This document shows positions 27,094-37,447 of a stretch of DNA of 64,000 bases, in pieces. The DNA lies in NCBI GenBank assembly GCA_963816795.1, contig CAWFLT010000021.1:62001-126000 (forward strand), given 5' to 3'. The first letter of the stretch is position 1. The number at the start of each line of letters is the position of its first letter. Both the position numbers and the translations under genes were made by a program. This stretch comes from CAWFLT01 sp963816795 (GTDB lineage: Bacteria > Acidobacteriota > Vicinamibacteria > Vicinamibacterales > SCN-69-37). The notes beneath the pieces were generated by a model, which was not told where the DNA came from, ran no database searches, and saw only the letters and a list, made by a program, of their open reading frames with translations.

Positions 27094-27592
27094 ATGATCG
27101 TTCGGGGGACCCACTACGCCGCTTCTGGTCATTTCGCTGCTCGCTCTGCCGCAGCAGGCGTTGGCCGCCGTCGAGCTCGACCGTATCGTCAGCACTGTCC
27201 AGACCACCAAAATCTGGGAGCTCGGACGTCCGGCAGGCGCGGCTGCTCAAGTTGTGCGGACCGGCGGTGACCTCCGACGAGGGGATTCTGGTCGAGTTGC
27301 AGAATCGCGTGCTGATGCTCGCGGAGGTCGGACGCGCGGCCGTCCGGAGCCGACGGCCGAGGAGCTGGCCGCACACCGGCGGGTCTGGGAGCAGACGCTG
27401 GGGACCGCTGATGTCGAGCCGCTCATGGCACGCGCTGGAATGAGCGCGCGTGACTTGCACGCCTGGCAGCGGAACGATCTGCGCATCCAGATGTATCTCG
27501 ACGGCCGGTTCGGCAGCCTGGCGCCGAATCAGCGCGCCACGCGCACTGCCGAGTGGCTCGGGGATCTGCGCCAGCGCGCGGGACTGAAATAA
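27094..27592 (+). CDS. Exported SurA-N-like protein, frameshifted
   Basis: The composite starts near ATG 27094 with a signal peptide readable in one frame as PLLVISLLALPQQALA, followed by AVELDRIVSTVQTTKI. The next part in another frame is SDVRQARLLKLCGPAVTSDE and GILVELQNRVLMLAEVGRA; the third is PEPTAEELAAHRRVWEQTLG, LMARAGMSARDLHAWQRNDL and IQMYLDGRFGSLAPN. Such a helical chain with SDVRQARLL and ...ELQNRVLMLAEV resembles the N-terminal chaperone part of SurA/PpiD-type periplasmic foldases, without a recognisable PPIase domain. It is in a GG/CC-rich context with at least two indels (first in the CGGGGGAC run). It follows tamB and the barrel gene, so a role in outer-membrane protein folding is a reasonable inference. 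Confidence 0.6.
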
Positions 27593-27650
27593 GGCCCAAG
27601 CCAAGGCCAAGGGCCCAGGACTACGCAACAGGCAACAGGCAAAAAACAAC
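27593..27650. repeat. GGCCCAAG / GGCAACA word repeat
   Basis: After the stop at 27592 come GGCCCAAGCC, GGCCAAGGGCCCAGG and two GGCAACA words, then an A-run. This matches the repeat at 26976-27055 in vocabulary and sits between two plus-strand genes. Confidence 0.65.
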
Positions 27651-27684
27651 GGCGGACCTTCAGCCGAGGTACAATCAGCCTCCA

Positions 27685-29219
27685 GTGCCTGGATCGGACG
27701 TTCTCCGTCTTCCACACAAACTGATTCTCGTCGGCATCCTCGCCCTGGCGGCCTGGCTGCGGCTCACCGGGGCGGGGGCGGGCTTACCGTTCCGCGTCGG
27801 CGTCGATGAGCCGGTACTGATCGGAGAAGTCGCTGAACATCGTGAAGTCCGGCGACTTCCACCCGCATTTCTGGGACTACGGCGGCCTGACCATCTACCT
27901 TCACGCGGCCGTCGCGTCGGTCCGATTTTCTCGGTACGGGGCGGCCAACAGAGAGTGGAGTGCGCTCGACGACGAGAACGTGTGGCCGGGCGCGTTCTAT
28001 CACTGGTCGCGGCTCGTGACCGGGAATGTTGGGGACGCTCACCGTCTTCCTCGTGTTTCGCTCGGCGGTCCGCTGGGGGCCCCTGGTCGGCCTCGTCGCG
28101 GCCCTCGCCATGGCGATTCAACCGCAGCACGTCCGCGAATCGCATTTCGCCCTGACGGATACGCCGCTCACCTTCTTCGTGGCGTTGACGTTGCTGCTGT
28201 CGCAGCGTGCGGCCGAGGGCGGCCGCTTCCGCGAGTTCTTCATCGCGGGCGTTGCGGCCGGCCTGGCCACGGCAACGAAGTACAACGGCGCCCTGGCCAT
28301 TCTGTTGCCGCTGGCGGTCGTGCTGCTTTCGGCGCGCATCGAGACGCGCGTCATGGCCGCGATTGCGGTCCTCGGCGGCGCGTTCGTCGGATTCGCCGGC
28401 GCGGCTCCCTACTCGTTGATCGACCTGCCCGGCTTCCTCAACGGATTCGCCGCGTTGCTGCAGCACTACAACGCCCCGCGACCGGTCCGGACATCGCGTC
28501 GACGTACATCAAGCACGCCGTGAGCTGGTTCAGCTATCCCGCGCTGCTGCCGCGCTGGGTCGGCTACCCGGCCATCCTGCTCTTCCTGCTCGGGTGCGGC
28601 CTGCTCCTTCGCGACTTCCGGGCCGGCCGCCAGCGTGGTCCCGCGTTCGCCATCGTGCTGTTTGCCGCGGCCTACTTCTGGTTCGTGTCGAATCAATCAC
28701 TGCAATTCGGCCGCTACCTCATGCCGATCGTTCCGATGATCTCGATCGGCTTCGCGATCGGCCTCGTGGCGGTGCACGGCTGGATCGCCGCTCGCGCGCC
28801 CGCGCGGTCGCGCCTGATCTTCGTGCTCCTCCTCATGCGTTGATGCCGCCCGCGCTGACGTCAGCGAGCTTCGGGCGCGATCAGCGCCAGGTGTCCACGG
28901 AAGAACGCGCCGGACGCTGGCTGATGGAGCACGTCAAGCCGAACGAACGCATCGTGTTCGAGGCGACGCTCCAACTGCCGCCGAAATTCCAGTCCGAGCG
29001 CGTGCTGGGGCTGATCACCTACCCGCTCGCGCAGTACCGCACCGACGGCACCGGCGTACCTCGTCGCGTCGGCGGGCGAATACGACACAGTACTTCAACG
29101 ACCCCGCGTGATTCTCCCCGCAGATCAACGAATACAACGAGATCTTCAAAGGCACCGAGCTCGTCGAGACATTCGCGCCAACGGCCGAGTTTCCTGCCGG
29201 TCCGATCATTCGGTGCTGA
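27685..29219 (+). CDS. GT-C (GT39/PMT-like) membrane glycosyltransferase, frameshifted
   Basis: This is a multi-spanning glycosyltransferase of the dolichyl/undecaprenyl-phosphate sugar-using type. Start GTG 27685 gives LPHKLILVGILALAAWLR as the first helix, followed by the catalytic-Asp-containing FRVGVDEPVLI. Later pieces in other frames: MKSGDFHPHFWDYGGLTIYL, FLVFRSAVRWGPLVGLVAAL, HVRESHFALTDTPLTFFVAL, TATKYNGALAILLPLAVVLL and ASTYIKHAVSWFSYPALLPR. The C-terminal soluble part includes GRWLMEHVKPNERIVFEATL and TYPLAQYRTDGT. The stop is TGA 29217-29219 in this reading; an indel could move it to 29233. About 510 residues. It belongs to the glycan island and faces the minus-strand cluster. Confidence 0.8.
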
Positions 29220-29235
29220 GGGTGGTGAGATAGCG

Positions 29236-29395
29236 GTCTGGTACGACGGGTGCGAGAGGTACGTTGGGTAGCGCCTTACGCAGAGTGCCTGCCGTACGCT
29301 GTCCGTACCTGCCGTACCTGTCTGCAATCCGCTGGTACCTGCCGTACCTGTCGGTACGTGGTCGGTACCGTCGTACCCGCCATACCCGTCACCGT
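29236..29395. repeat. GTAC-word repeat, block 1
   Basis: This 160-base block between two convergent genes is full of GTAC words. The segment 29241-29270 aligns to 54003-54032 with about 25 of 30 bases identical. GTACCTGCCGTACC is repeated at 29305-29318 and 29335-29348 and corresponds in reverse complement to GGTACGGTAGGTAC at 53993-54006. It may also serve as a bidirectional terminator, but no clear hairpin with a T-run is visible. Confidence 0.8.
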
Positions 29396-30661
29396 CCCAG
29401 GAGCTCCCGATACATTTCGATGTGTCGCTGAGCGATGACCGGCCAGGCGAATTGCGTCTCGACGATCGCCCGGCTGGCGGCGCCCATCGCCGCGAGGTGA
29501 CTGACGTTGGCGGTGGCGGCGTCGAGCGCGCTGGCGAGGCCGGCCGGGTCGTCGGGCTCGACCAGCCAGCCGTTCACGCCGGGAAACACCTTGTCGGGCA
29601 GCCCGCCGGCGCGCGTGGCGATCACCGGCTTGCCGATGCGCCATGGCTTCGAGCGTGACCAGCGAGCTGCCTTCGTAGCGCGTGGGATGCACGAAGACCG
29701 ACGCCGCTTCGTACCAGGCGTGCAGGTCCGCGTCTGGCGCGCGGCCGGCGATGACGACGTGCGACTCGAAGTCCGTGCGGTCCGACGGCGCGCTCGAGCG
29801 GACGGCTGAAACGGGCCGGCGCCCACGATGACCCAGCGCCAGGGCACGGCGGCCGAGAGCGCGACGCCCGGTTGCGCCGCCTGGCCGAGCGCGGCCGCCA
29901 GATCGTCGAATCCTTTGTTCGCTTCGAGCCGTGCCGACGCTGACAGCAGAACGTTCCGGCGGCTGTATCCGGTGCCGCTGCCGGAGAATCGCGCCGTCCG
30001 CCGATCCGGCCAGCCGACGAGACGTCGACGCAGATCGATGCCGTTCGGGATCGTGCGCATCTGTCCCGGGCGCGGCCGAAGATGCCGCGTCACCATCGGC
30101 TCGAGCGCGGTGTCGGTCGCGATGATGGCGTCGGCCTCGCGCGCGCGTCCGGCGGACGGCCCAGCGCAGCGGCGCGTAGCCGATCCGCTTCATCAACGGG
30201 AGGGCGCGCGCGCGTGGCGCCGAACTCCTCCAGTCCCTGAGGGTTGAGCACGAGCGGCGCGCGCGACGGCGCCGCGCGCGGGCGCGCGTAGCCGAGCACG
30301 CTCGCGCCAAAGCCGTGGACGATGTCGACGTCGCCCGGCTCGACGAACGACGCGGCCAGCCTGCCCGCGCGCTCGCCGAACAGAGATACGCACTGCTGCG
30401 ATCGAGGATCGTCGTGCCGCGCCGGTTGGCGAACGGAAACGTCAGGTAGCTCACGTGCCGGAGCGTGAGTGGGCGAGGCGAACGGATCAGGGCCGGTCTC
30501 GCGGTGCAGCCGCGGCGGCGGCACGACGAGCGTGACGTCGCACGCCCGTCCGCGGCAGATGCCGCACCAGATCGCGCACGGACCGCTCGAGCCCGCCCAC
30601 GCCGTGCAGCGGCGTGACGGCCCGCGCCAGCACGGCGACACGCAGAGGCGGGCGCCATCAT
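29389..30661 (-). CDS. GT4-type glycosyltransferase (GT-B fold) A, frameshifted
   Basis: The start is ATG 30661 (overlapping the stop of the next gene upstream as TGATG). The composite reads RVAVLARAVTPLHGVGGLER (N-terminal Rossmann), VTLVVPPPRLHRETGPDPFA, DVDIVHGFGASVLGYARP and VLNPQGLEEFGATR. The C-terminal donor domain includes RTIPNGIDLRRR, VLLSASARLEANKGFDDLAA, WRWVIVGAGPF, YEAASVFVHPTRYEGSSLV (nucleotide-sugar binding, E-x7-E region) and FPGVNGWLVEPDDPAGLASA. About 420 residues; at least three indels. It is the last gene of the minus-strand glycan cluster. Confidence 0.85.
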
Positions 30662-31947
30662 CAGGCGGCGCGCGGCAGGAGGAGCCCGCGATAGACCTGT
30701 TCGACGCGTTCGACGACCGAGGCGGCGGAGAAGTCGCGCGTGCACGTCCACGCGCGCCGCGGCGCCGAGCGACTCGCGCAGCCGCTCGTCGCCGAACAGC
30801 CGGGCGAGATCCGGCGAGAATGCCGCCGCGTCAGCCGAGAGCAGTCCGGTCGTCCCGTGCCGGATGATGTCGCGCGTCCCGCCCGTGTCCATCGCCGCGA
30901 TGGGCACGCCGAGGGCCGAGGCTTCGATCAGCACGCGGCTGAGCGACTCCGGTCCGTACGACGGAAAGGCCAGCAGCGACGCGTGCCGGATCCACGGCAC
31001 CGTTTCGCTCCGCGGCAGCCAGCCCAGCACGCGAAGTCGAGGCCGAGCGCGCTGGCGCCTCGGCCTCCAGCGGCCGCGCAGCGGGCCGTCGCCCGCCACG
31101 ACGAGCGGCCAGGTGATGCCGGCGTCCTTGACCGCGCGAATCAGGTACTGCACGCCCTTGTTGATCGCGAGTCTTGCCGGCGTAGAGCACGTACGGCTCG
31201 TCGATCGGCCGCGGCGCGTGTCGTAGCACGCGATCGAGCGCGGTCATGTCGACCGGATTCGGAATCGTGTAGAGCGGCGTCGCGGCCAGCTCCGGCGCGC
31301 GCGCGCGCGAGGTCGCGCGCGATCGCGTGGCTCGACGGCGATCACCGCCGACGCGCCCGCCAGCGTCTGACGCTTGGTGCGCAGGTTCGCTCGCATGTAC
31401 GGAATCAGCGGCCAGGCGGCAATCGTCGCGGCCGCCGGCGCGCGGCCTGACGCATCGCGTCATCATGCCCCGCCGTGCACGCCGGACACAGCGACGGCTG
31501 CGCGGGATCGTAGATGAGGTCGGACCAGTAGCAGACCGGCCAGTAGTCGCGGACGGTGGCCACCGACGGGATGCCGGTGGCGGTTGCCGGCCCGGATCGA
31601 CGGCACCGTCGTCATGACGTGCTGACCGTGCACGATGTCGAATCGCTTCCCGCACGAGCCGCGTGGTCAGGTACGTCGCTCGAGCGACGTCCAGAGCCGC
31701 TCGTTCTTGATCATGTTGCGCAGGACCGGGACGTTCGGCGCCGGCCGGCAGAAGTCCGTGACGCGGCAGGCCTTCGTAGGTGCGCTTGAACACGCCGGTC
31801 CGCGACCCCGGCGTCGACTTTCACGACTTCGACGTGGTGGCCGCGCGCGACGAGGCCGCGCGCCAGCTCCCACGTGCTCCAGCCGCTGCCGCCGCAGATC
31901 GGCGGGAAGCAGTCGGTGACGATCAGCACGCGCAGCGGGGCGCTCAC
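30661..31947 (-). CDS. GT4-type glycosyltransferase B, frameshifted
   Basis: GTG 31947 starts MSAPLRVLIVTDCFPPICGG, SGWSTWELARGLVARGHHVE, matching the GT4 N-terminal beta-strand and the PP/GG/GSG motif. Middle pieces: HGQHVMTTVPS and the stretch EPYVLYAGKT. The donor domain continues as WPLVVAGDGPLR, RVLGWLPRSETVPWIRHASL, AFPSYGPESLSRVLIEASAL (E-x7-E) and HGTTGLLSADAAAFSPDLAR. It ends ASVVERVEQVYRGLLLPRAA with stop TGA at 30661-30663. The start overlaps the upstream gene stop as GTGA. About 425 residues with several frame changes. It may add the second or third sugar of a repeat unit; the sugar is unknown. Confidence 0.85.
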
Positions 31948-33109
31948 GCGGCACCAGCTCCCGCAGGCGCGCGTCGAGCGCCCGGCAGTGCGCCGTCCAG
32001 CTGAAATCGCTGGACGACCCGCGCGCGCGCCGCGGCGCCCATGACGCGGCGCCGATCGGGGTCGGCGAGCGCTTCGAGCGCGCGATCGAGCCCGCGCGGA
32101 TCGTCGGGATCGTAGAGCCAGCCTTCGCGCCCGTGTTCGACGAGCCGCCGAAGGCGCGGCAGTGCCGGCGCGACGCACCGGGAGACCCGACCGCCATGTA
32201 CTCGAAGATCTTCAGCGGGGACCAGTAGAAGCCAAGCCGCAGCGGCGCGTGGCGCGCGGGATCGAACGGCGCGACGCCGATGTCCGCCTGCGCGAGCCAG
32301 CCGGCAGCCGTCGTGCGGCAGCGCGCCGGTGAACGTGATGCCGGGCACGTCGCGCGCGACCCGTTCGGCGGCCGGTCGCTCGGGACCGTCGCCGATGAAG
32401 CACCGCGCCGAAGCGACGAGTCGCCGGCCTCATGGAGCCGCGCCAGCGCCGCCGACAGATGGACCACGCCGTGCCACGACCGGAACGCGCCGGCAAACAC
32501 GCCGAGCACGCGCTCGCGATCGCGCGTGAACGGCCGGGGCCGGGCGCGTCCGGCCGGAAGTCGATCGACGTCGGCGCCCCACTCGACTTCGAGCACCTTG
32601 TCGCGGTCGACCCAGCCCGGCAGAATGTCCGCCGTCGGCGTGACGAACAGATCCGTCGCCCGGCAGATGCGGTCGCGCCACCGCCGCATCGGCTCGACGA
32701 CCAGCGCGCGATCGAGGCGGGCTTTGGACGATCCCGGATAATCGACGATCGGCGCGTTGACTTCGAGCATGGCGGGCACGCCGAGCGCGCCGGCCGCGAG
32801 GATCCCTTCGCCGCCGAAGTTGTAGTACCGCTCGATGATGGCCTCGGCGCGGACCTCGCGCGCGAGCTGCGCCGACCGCGGGTTGACGCGTCCACCGGAG
32901 CTCGGCGCGGCCGAGCGGCGGGCGCATCGGATGCCAGGTGCACCGGCCCCCGGCCGGCCACGTCGCCGCCGGCCTGTCTCGGCGACGTGCACCTCGTGGC
33001 CGAGCCGCGCGAGACCCTCGGCCACGGCCTGCACGTGGACGGAGCCGCCCAGCGTGCCGGGGACCTTCTGGTCAATGGCGACGTACAGCAGGCGCAGCGG
33101 ACCCCCCAA
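31944..33109 (-). CDS. GT4-type glycosyltransferase C, frameshifted
   Basis: TTG 33109 starts MGGPLRLLYVAIDQKVPGTL, GGSVHVQAVAEGLARLGHEV, the family N-terminus. Then AIIERYYNFGGEGILAAGAL and VPAMLEVNAPIVDYPGSSKA, FVTPTADILPGWVDRDKVLE, then RVLGVFAGAFRSWHGVVHLS and GVAPFDPARHAPLRLGFYWS, PLKIFEYMAVG (the phosphate-binding E region). It ends ARLRELVPRE-like. TTG lies three bases after the ligase stop, with GGGGGG as the only purine-rich site. About 385 residues, with several indels near the end that hide the natural stop; 31944 is inferred from the GTGA overlap. Confidence 0.85.
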
Positions 33110-33112
33110 CTT

Positions 33113-35007
33113 TCAATGATGTACCACGAAGCGCCCGACCCTGAGCCGGCACTCCGGGGGACTGACGATCTCCACCCGCCGCGAACGGTGGTCGGTGGGC
33201 GCCGTGACGGGGAGGGAGAGGCTGTGCCAGCCGTCGGGCAGCGCTGCGTCCGGCTCCGCCGGGATGCCGTCAACGGTGACGCGGATAGCGCAGGGCGTCT
33301 TCGACTCAGGATCGGCCCGAATCGGCATCTCCACGGCTTTGGCGCGCGCCGGCACGAAGAGGATGGCACGGGCCTCGGCCAAGCGGTAGGGGATCGCGTC
33401 GGGCGCTTGGCGCTCCTCGGATGCACCGATGACGACAGTGTCGAGACTCATGCCGTTTCGCCGTTTGGTCATGCGGGATGGCAGCGTCACGGCGATGGCT
33501 GCCAGGAGCACGGCGATTACCGCGACGACCGCGCGATCTCGGCGCGCCGTGCCCGGCAATGGCGGCTGCGCCGGCGCGTCTACGCCGGCGGCCAGTCCGA
33601 GGGCGAGGAAGAAGCAGGCGCGCAGATGATCGTTCAACAGCGGGTGGCCGGCGACGGCGCTGATCGCAAACGCGACCACGCCGCCGGCGATGCCCGCCTG
33701 AACGGGATCGGGCTGTCCGAGCTGCCGGATCGCCCAGGTCGTGCGCAGCGGGACGACGAGCATCCACATGACCGCCACGAGGGCAATCGGCCCGAGCTCT
33801 GCCAGCAGTTGGAGAAAATTGTTGTGGGCGTTCTCACCGATGACGAGGCCCGGAAGGCGTTTGACGAGTTCCGGGGAGATGAACGCCACGGTCGAGGTTC
33901 GGAATCGCCCGAGCCCGATGCCAAACACCGGCTCGATCGCGGCGACCTGCAGGCTGATGCGCGTCATCTCCCCGCGCACTCCGACGGCGTCGCCGACAGT
34001 GGAGGATCCGCGCATCCGCATCACGGGAATCAGGATCGGGCGCAGCGACCAGGGCGATGGCGCCAGCCGCTGCGACTGAGCGCCGGGTGAGCACCAGCCG
34101 GCGTGACGCCAGCCAGGCGATGACAAGGCCCGCCGCGACGCCCACCAGCGCCGCGCGCGACCCGGCGAGCCACGCCGCCGCGCCGAGCAGGAAAATGGCG
34201 ACCGCGAAGAGATACTGGCGGGCCGCCGTCGTCATCCAGATCGCCGGCACGAGGAACAGCGCGTAGAGCGATCCCGCGGCATTGATATCGGTGTAGAACG
34301 GGTTGAACCGGATGCTGCCTACAACCCGCATGACCGCAGCCATCGGCTCGAGCGAACGCGACCAGATCTCGGCCAGACGATTCACTGAAAACGCGGCGAC
34401 GCCGGCGGCGCCGACGACGGCCATCCGTACGGCGGCGCGCCCGCCGGCCGGATCGAGCCGGGCCACCCGGTCGGCAGCGACCGCGAGCATGAGTCCCTCG
34501 ATCCACATGACCGCGAGGTTTGAGATCGCCGAAGTTGTGCGAGTCCACGAAGTACGCCGTCGACACGTGTCGCCAGATCGCGCCGAAGTACACCGGAACG
34601 GAAAGTGACGTCTGCTGGGTGGCCGCCAGCGAGACGATGCCGCCGGCGGCGACCAGGGCGCCGATCAGGACGGCCGGCCAGCGGAGCGGACTCGGCGTCG
34701 ATCGCGTAAACGCGAGGCGCGGCACTGCACCGGCCAGAAACGCCAGGAGGAGAAGCTCGCCGACCGTCGCGCCAGGGATTCTCGCGGCGGCGTACGCCTG
34801 CAGCGGAAAGGCCATCGGCAGGAACCCGGCGAGCACGCACAGGCCGATCGACGGCCGAATCACCGAGATCACCGCCAGGCTCACGGCGAAGACACGCAGG
34901 CTCATCGGGACGGCGGGCTCGTGCCACGCCGCCAGCATTACCACGGCGCAGCCGGCACCAGCGATGAGACCGAACGCGCGGCCGGCAAGGCGTGCGGCGA
35001 GACCCAT
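33113..35007 (-). CDS. O-antigen ligase/polymerase-like membrane protein, frameshifted
   Basis: ATG 35007 overlaps the methyltransferase stop. The protein has about ten hydrophobic segments: AGCAVVMLAAWHEPAV, VFAVSLAVISVIRPSIGLCV, LAGFLPMAFPLQAYAAARIP, FAVAIFLLGAAAWLAGSRAA and GLVIAWLASRR. The large periplasmic loop includes GEMTRISLQVAAIEPVFGIG and the characteristic IGENAHNNFLQLLAELGPIA (the His/Asn motif of the Wzy/WaaL family). After the last helices comes a soluble extension of about 150 residues (ALPDGWHSLSLPVTAPT, VEIVSPPECRLRVGRFVVHH) that is longer than usual. At least two indels (near 34000-34100 and 34400-34500). It could polymerise or ligate the glycan to a lipid acceptor; which one is unclear. 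Confidence 0.8.
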
Positions 35008-36080
35008 CACGATTGGCTCGCGGCCGACTTTCTCAGCAATGCGAAAAACGGGCCGGACTGCACGCGGCCGAACAGCCAGACGTCAAGGCGCATGAGCGCC
35101 GAGAGCGCCCGCACGGCGCGGTACGTCGCGCCACCGCGTCTGACCGTCGCCTTCGCCGACGACCGGACCGCGCGCACGGCGGCCTCCGGATCGGCGGCCG
35201 TGCCCGTCGCACGCGCATCGCGGCCGAGCGTCCGCGCGGCGCGATGTGTGAGAGCGCGTTCCGCGATCCGCACCAGGACATTTTCGATGAAGGCGCCGAT
35301 CACCGGCGTGTAGTACGTGATGCGCTCGATCTCGAAGCCGGTGTCACGCACCACCTGGCGGAGGTCGTCGTGGTCCGACCAGCGGGTTGACGTGATCGGA
35401 TTTGCGCAGCCGCTCCTGCCGCAAGTCGAGCAATCCGGCACGCTCACAGAGCCGCGCGAACCCGTTGACCGCGCGCGTGCCGTGGGCGACCCAGCCATTG
35501 CGGCGCACGTGCGTGTAGACGAACAGGCGGCCGCCCTCGGCGAGCACCCGGTTGGCCTCACCGAGCATCTCGACGAGCGCCGGCCGTGAGAGATGTTCGA
35601 AGACGTCGAGCGACCAGGCCTTGTTGAAGACGCCCGACTGCAGACGGCAGCCGCCGCAGGTCGCCCATGATCAGGTCGCACCGGTCGATCGCCTCGCGCG
35701 CGAAGTACGGGCGCGATGTCGATGCCGGCGAGCGCGGCGCCGCTGTCGGCGTTCCAGACGAGCGTCCGTCCGCTGCCGCAGCCGAGATCGATCGCCCGGT
35801 CGGCCGGACCGAGTCCGAGAAACGCCCGCAGCATGTCGTTGCGTACCTTCGAACCCGAGGAGCGGCGGCGCGATCGACTCGTGCCGCCGATCGACGTGCA
35901 GGGCGTCGTCGAGGTACTTGGTTTGCTCGGCGGCTGCGGTCCGCGGCCGCAAGTCGAGGGCGCCTGAGGGCTCGTGAAGGTTCGCGCACAATCGGCACAG
36001 CGGAACGCGTGACCGTCCGGCACGATCCGGCCCGCGCAGTCGGGACACCGCACGGACGAGAGCAACGCCGACGAGACCAT
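35007..36080 (-). CDS. Zn-ribbon/SAM-dependent methyltransferase, frameshifted
   Basis: The N-terminus MVSSALLSSVRCPDCAGRIV, DGHAFRCADCARTF has two CxxC pairs, an apparent zinc ribbon. The class I methyltransferase core follows: NDMLRAFLGLGPADRAIDLG, CGSGRTLVWNADSGAALAGI (SAM-binding GxGxG and acidic end of strand 2). The remaining core is in other frames (LGEANRVLAEGGRLFVYTHV). The C-terminal part with VRDTGFEIERITYYTPVIGA, FIENVLVRIAERALTH and PFFALLRKSAASQS is a lid or membrane-proximal helix. At least three indels. It may methylate a sugar or a lipid-linked intermediate in the glycan cluster. Confidence 0.75.
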   Translation of the reverse strand: MVSSALLSSVRCPDCAGRIVPDGHAFRCADCARTFTSPQAPSTCGRGPQPPSKPSTSTTPCTSIGGTSRSRRRSSGSKVRNDMLRAFLGLGPADRAIDLGCGSGRTLVWNADSGAALAGIDIAPVLRARGDRPVRPDHGRPAAAAVCSRASSTRPGRSTSSNISHGRRSSRCSVRPTGCSPRAAACSSTRTCAAMAGSPTARARSTGSRGSVSVPDCSTCGRSGCANPITSTRWSDHDDLRQVVRDTGFEIERITYYTPVIGAFIENVLVRIAERALTHRAARTLGRDARATGTAADPEAAVRAVRSSAKATVRRGGATYRAVRALSALMRLDVWLFGRVQSGPFFALLRKSAASQS

Positions 36081-36092
36081 CCGGTTGAGTAT

Positions 36093-36145
36093 AAAGACCT
36101 CGGGGGTCGTTTTACGGTTTTCGTAAAACGACCCCCGAGGTCTTT
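36093..36145. repeat. Covarying palindrome, copy 2
   Basis: The 23-base perfect inverted repeat (36093-36115 and 36123-36145) is separated by a 7-base loop. The core is GACCTCGGGGGTC, the partner of GACATCGGGTGTC at 14619: the fourth base changes from A to C and the tenth from T to G, retaining pairing. It lies at the end of the GT4 D gene, whose last residues (QKTSGVVLRKP) and stop (36112-36114) are encoded by it. Confidence 0.9.
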
Positions 36146-37322
36146 TGATGCGCCGCCTCGAGCGCCGGCTCGAGCCTCGCCGCGCGGGCCGCCCACGTGT
36201 ACTCGTGGCGCCAGGGCGCGCGCCGCGTCGCCCAAGGCACGCGCCAGTCGGTCGTCCGCCGCGACGCGCCCGAGCGCGTCGGCAAGCGCGCGCGGATCGC
36301 CGGCCGTGACGAGCAACGCGGTGGTGCCGTCCGTCAGCACTTCTCGCGCAGCGCCGGCAGGTCCGACGCGACGATCGGCCGGCCGAGCGACAGGTATTCG
36401 AACAGCTTCAACGGCGACGTGTAGCGTTCGGAGATCGCCGTCGAGGTGTTGGGCAGCACCAGGATATCGGCGCGCGGCCAGGTGCTCGAGCACATCGTGC
36501 GGCGGCACGAGGCCCGTGATGGTGAGGCGCTCGCCGAGCCAAGCGCGCGGATCAGGCGCTCGACGCGCGCCCGATCCGCCTCGCCTGGATGGCCGCCGAC
36601 GATCAGCCCGCGAGACGTGCGGCACGAGCGCGAGCGCGCGGACGAAGACGTCGACGCCCTTCCACGGATAGAGATGCCCGGCGTACGCGGCGACGCGCGG
36701 CGCGCCCGGGGCACCGGCGTTGGCCCCGCGTCCCTCGGATTGCCCGCGCGCCGTCCGGCACGACGAAGACGTTCGACCGCGGACCGTACGTGCCGCGAGT
36801 TCGTCGGCAAGCGCGCGCGTGATCGTCACGTACGCCGCGGCGCGCGCCCAGACGCGCCGCTCCTGACGATCGAGCCGGCGCAGCTTCTGCGCCGACGGCG
36901 CGAGGTCCGGCTTGCCAAGCAGCCGCGGCATCTCCTCGCTCACCGTCGTCGCCACGCCGTGCGATTCGTAGACGAGCCCGGCCGCCGACCGGCGGGCAGT
37001 CTGCAGCAGCAGCGCGGCGAGGCCCAGGTCGCGCGTGTAGACGACCGCGTCGCGGGCGCGCGACCGCCGCACGGCGTCGAGAGGAAGCGAAGGCGCCGCC
37101 GCCGCGGTCCGCGCGACACCGGCACCGTCTCGATCGCAGCCGCCTGTTGGCCGGCCAGCCGTAGAACGCAAACGGATCGCGCGGCAGCGGCGCCGTGTCG
37201 GGCCGTACGACGAGGGTGACGTCGTGGCCGCGCTCCGCCAGCGCCCAGCACGTCGCCATCGTCTGCACGCCGTTGGCGCGCTCGATGGGAAAGCGGGTAT
37301 CGGCGAAGGACAGAATGGTCAC
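36112..37322 (-). CDS. GT4-type glycosyltransferase D, frameshifted
   Basis: ATG 37322 gives MTILSFADTRFPIERANGVQ, TMATCWALAERGHDVTLVVR, the GT4 N-terminus. GLVYESHGVATTVSEEMPRL and RVWARAAAYVTITRALADEL follow; then AAYAGHLYPWKGVDVFVRAL and ERLTITGLVPPHDVLEHLA. SPLKLFEYLSLGRPIVASDL has the donor phosphate/ribose contact Glu. The end is EYTWAARAARLEPALEAAHQ, KTSGVVLRKP with stop at 36112; this tail lies within the palindrome. About 400 residues; at least four indels. It is separated from the methyltransferase gene only by the palindrome. Confidence 0.85.
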
Positions 37323-37447
37323 GCCAGTGCGAGCGCGGGCGGATGTGCGTTCAGCAGAGGATCGGCCACGCCGCTACCGGCGTCGTCGTCCGGCTTTGCA
37401 TCCAGCTAGCCTAATCCAAGTTCGAGGCCGCCAATCACTTCGGGACG

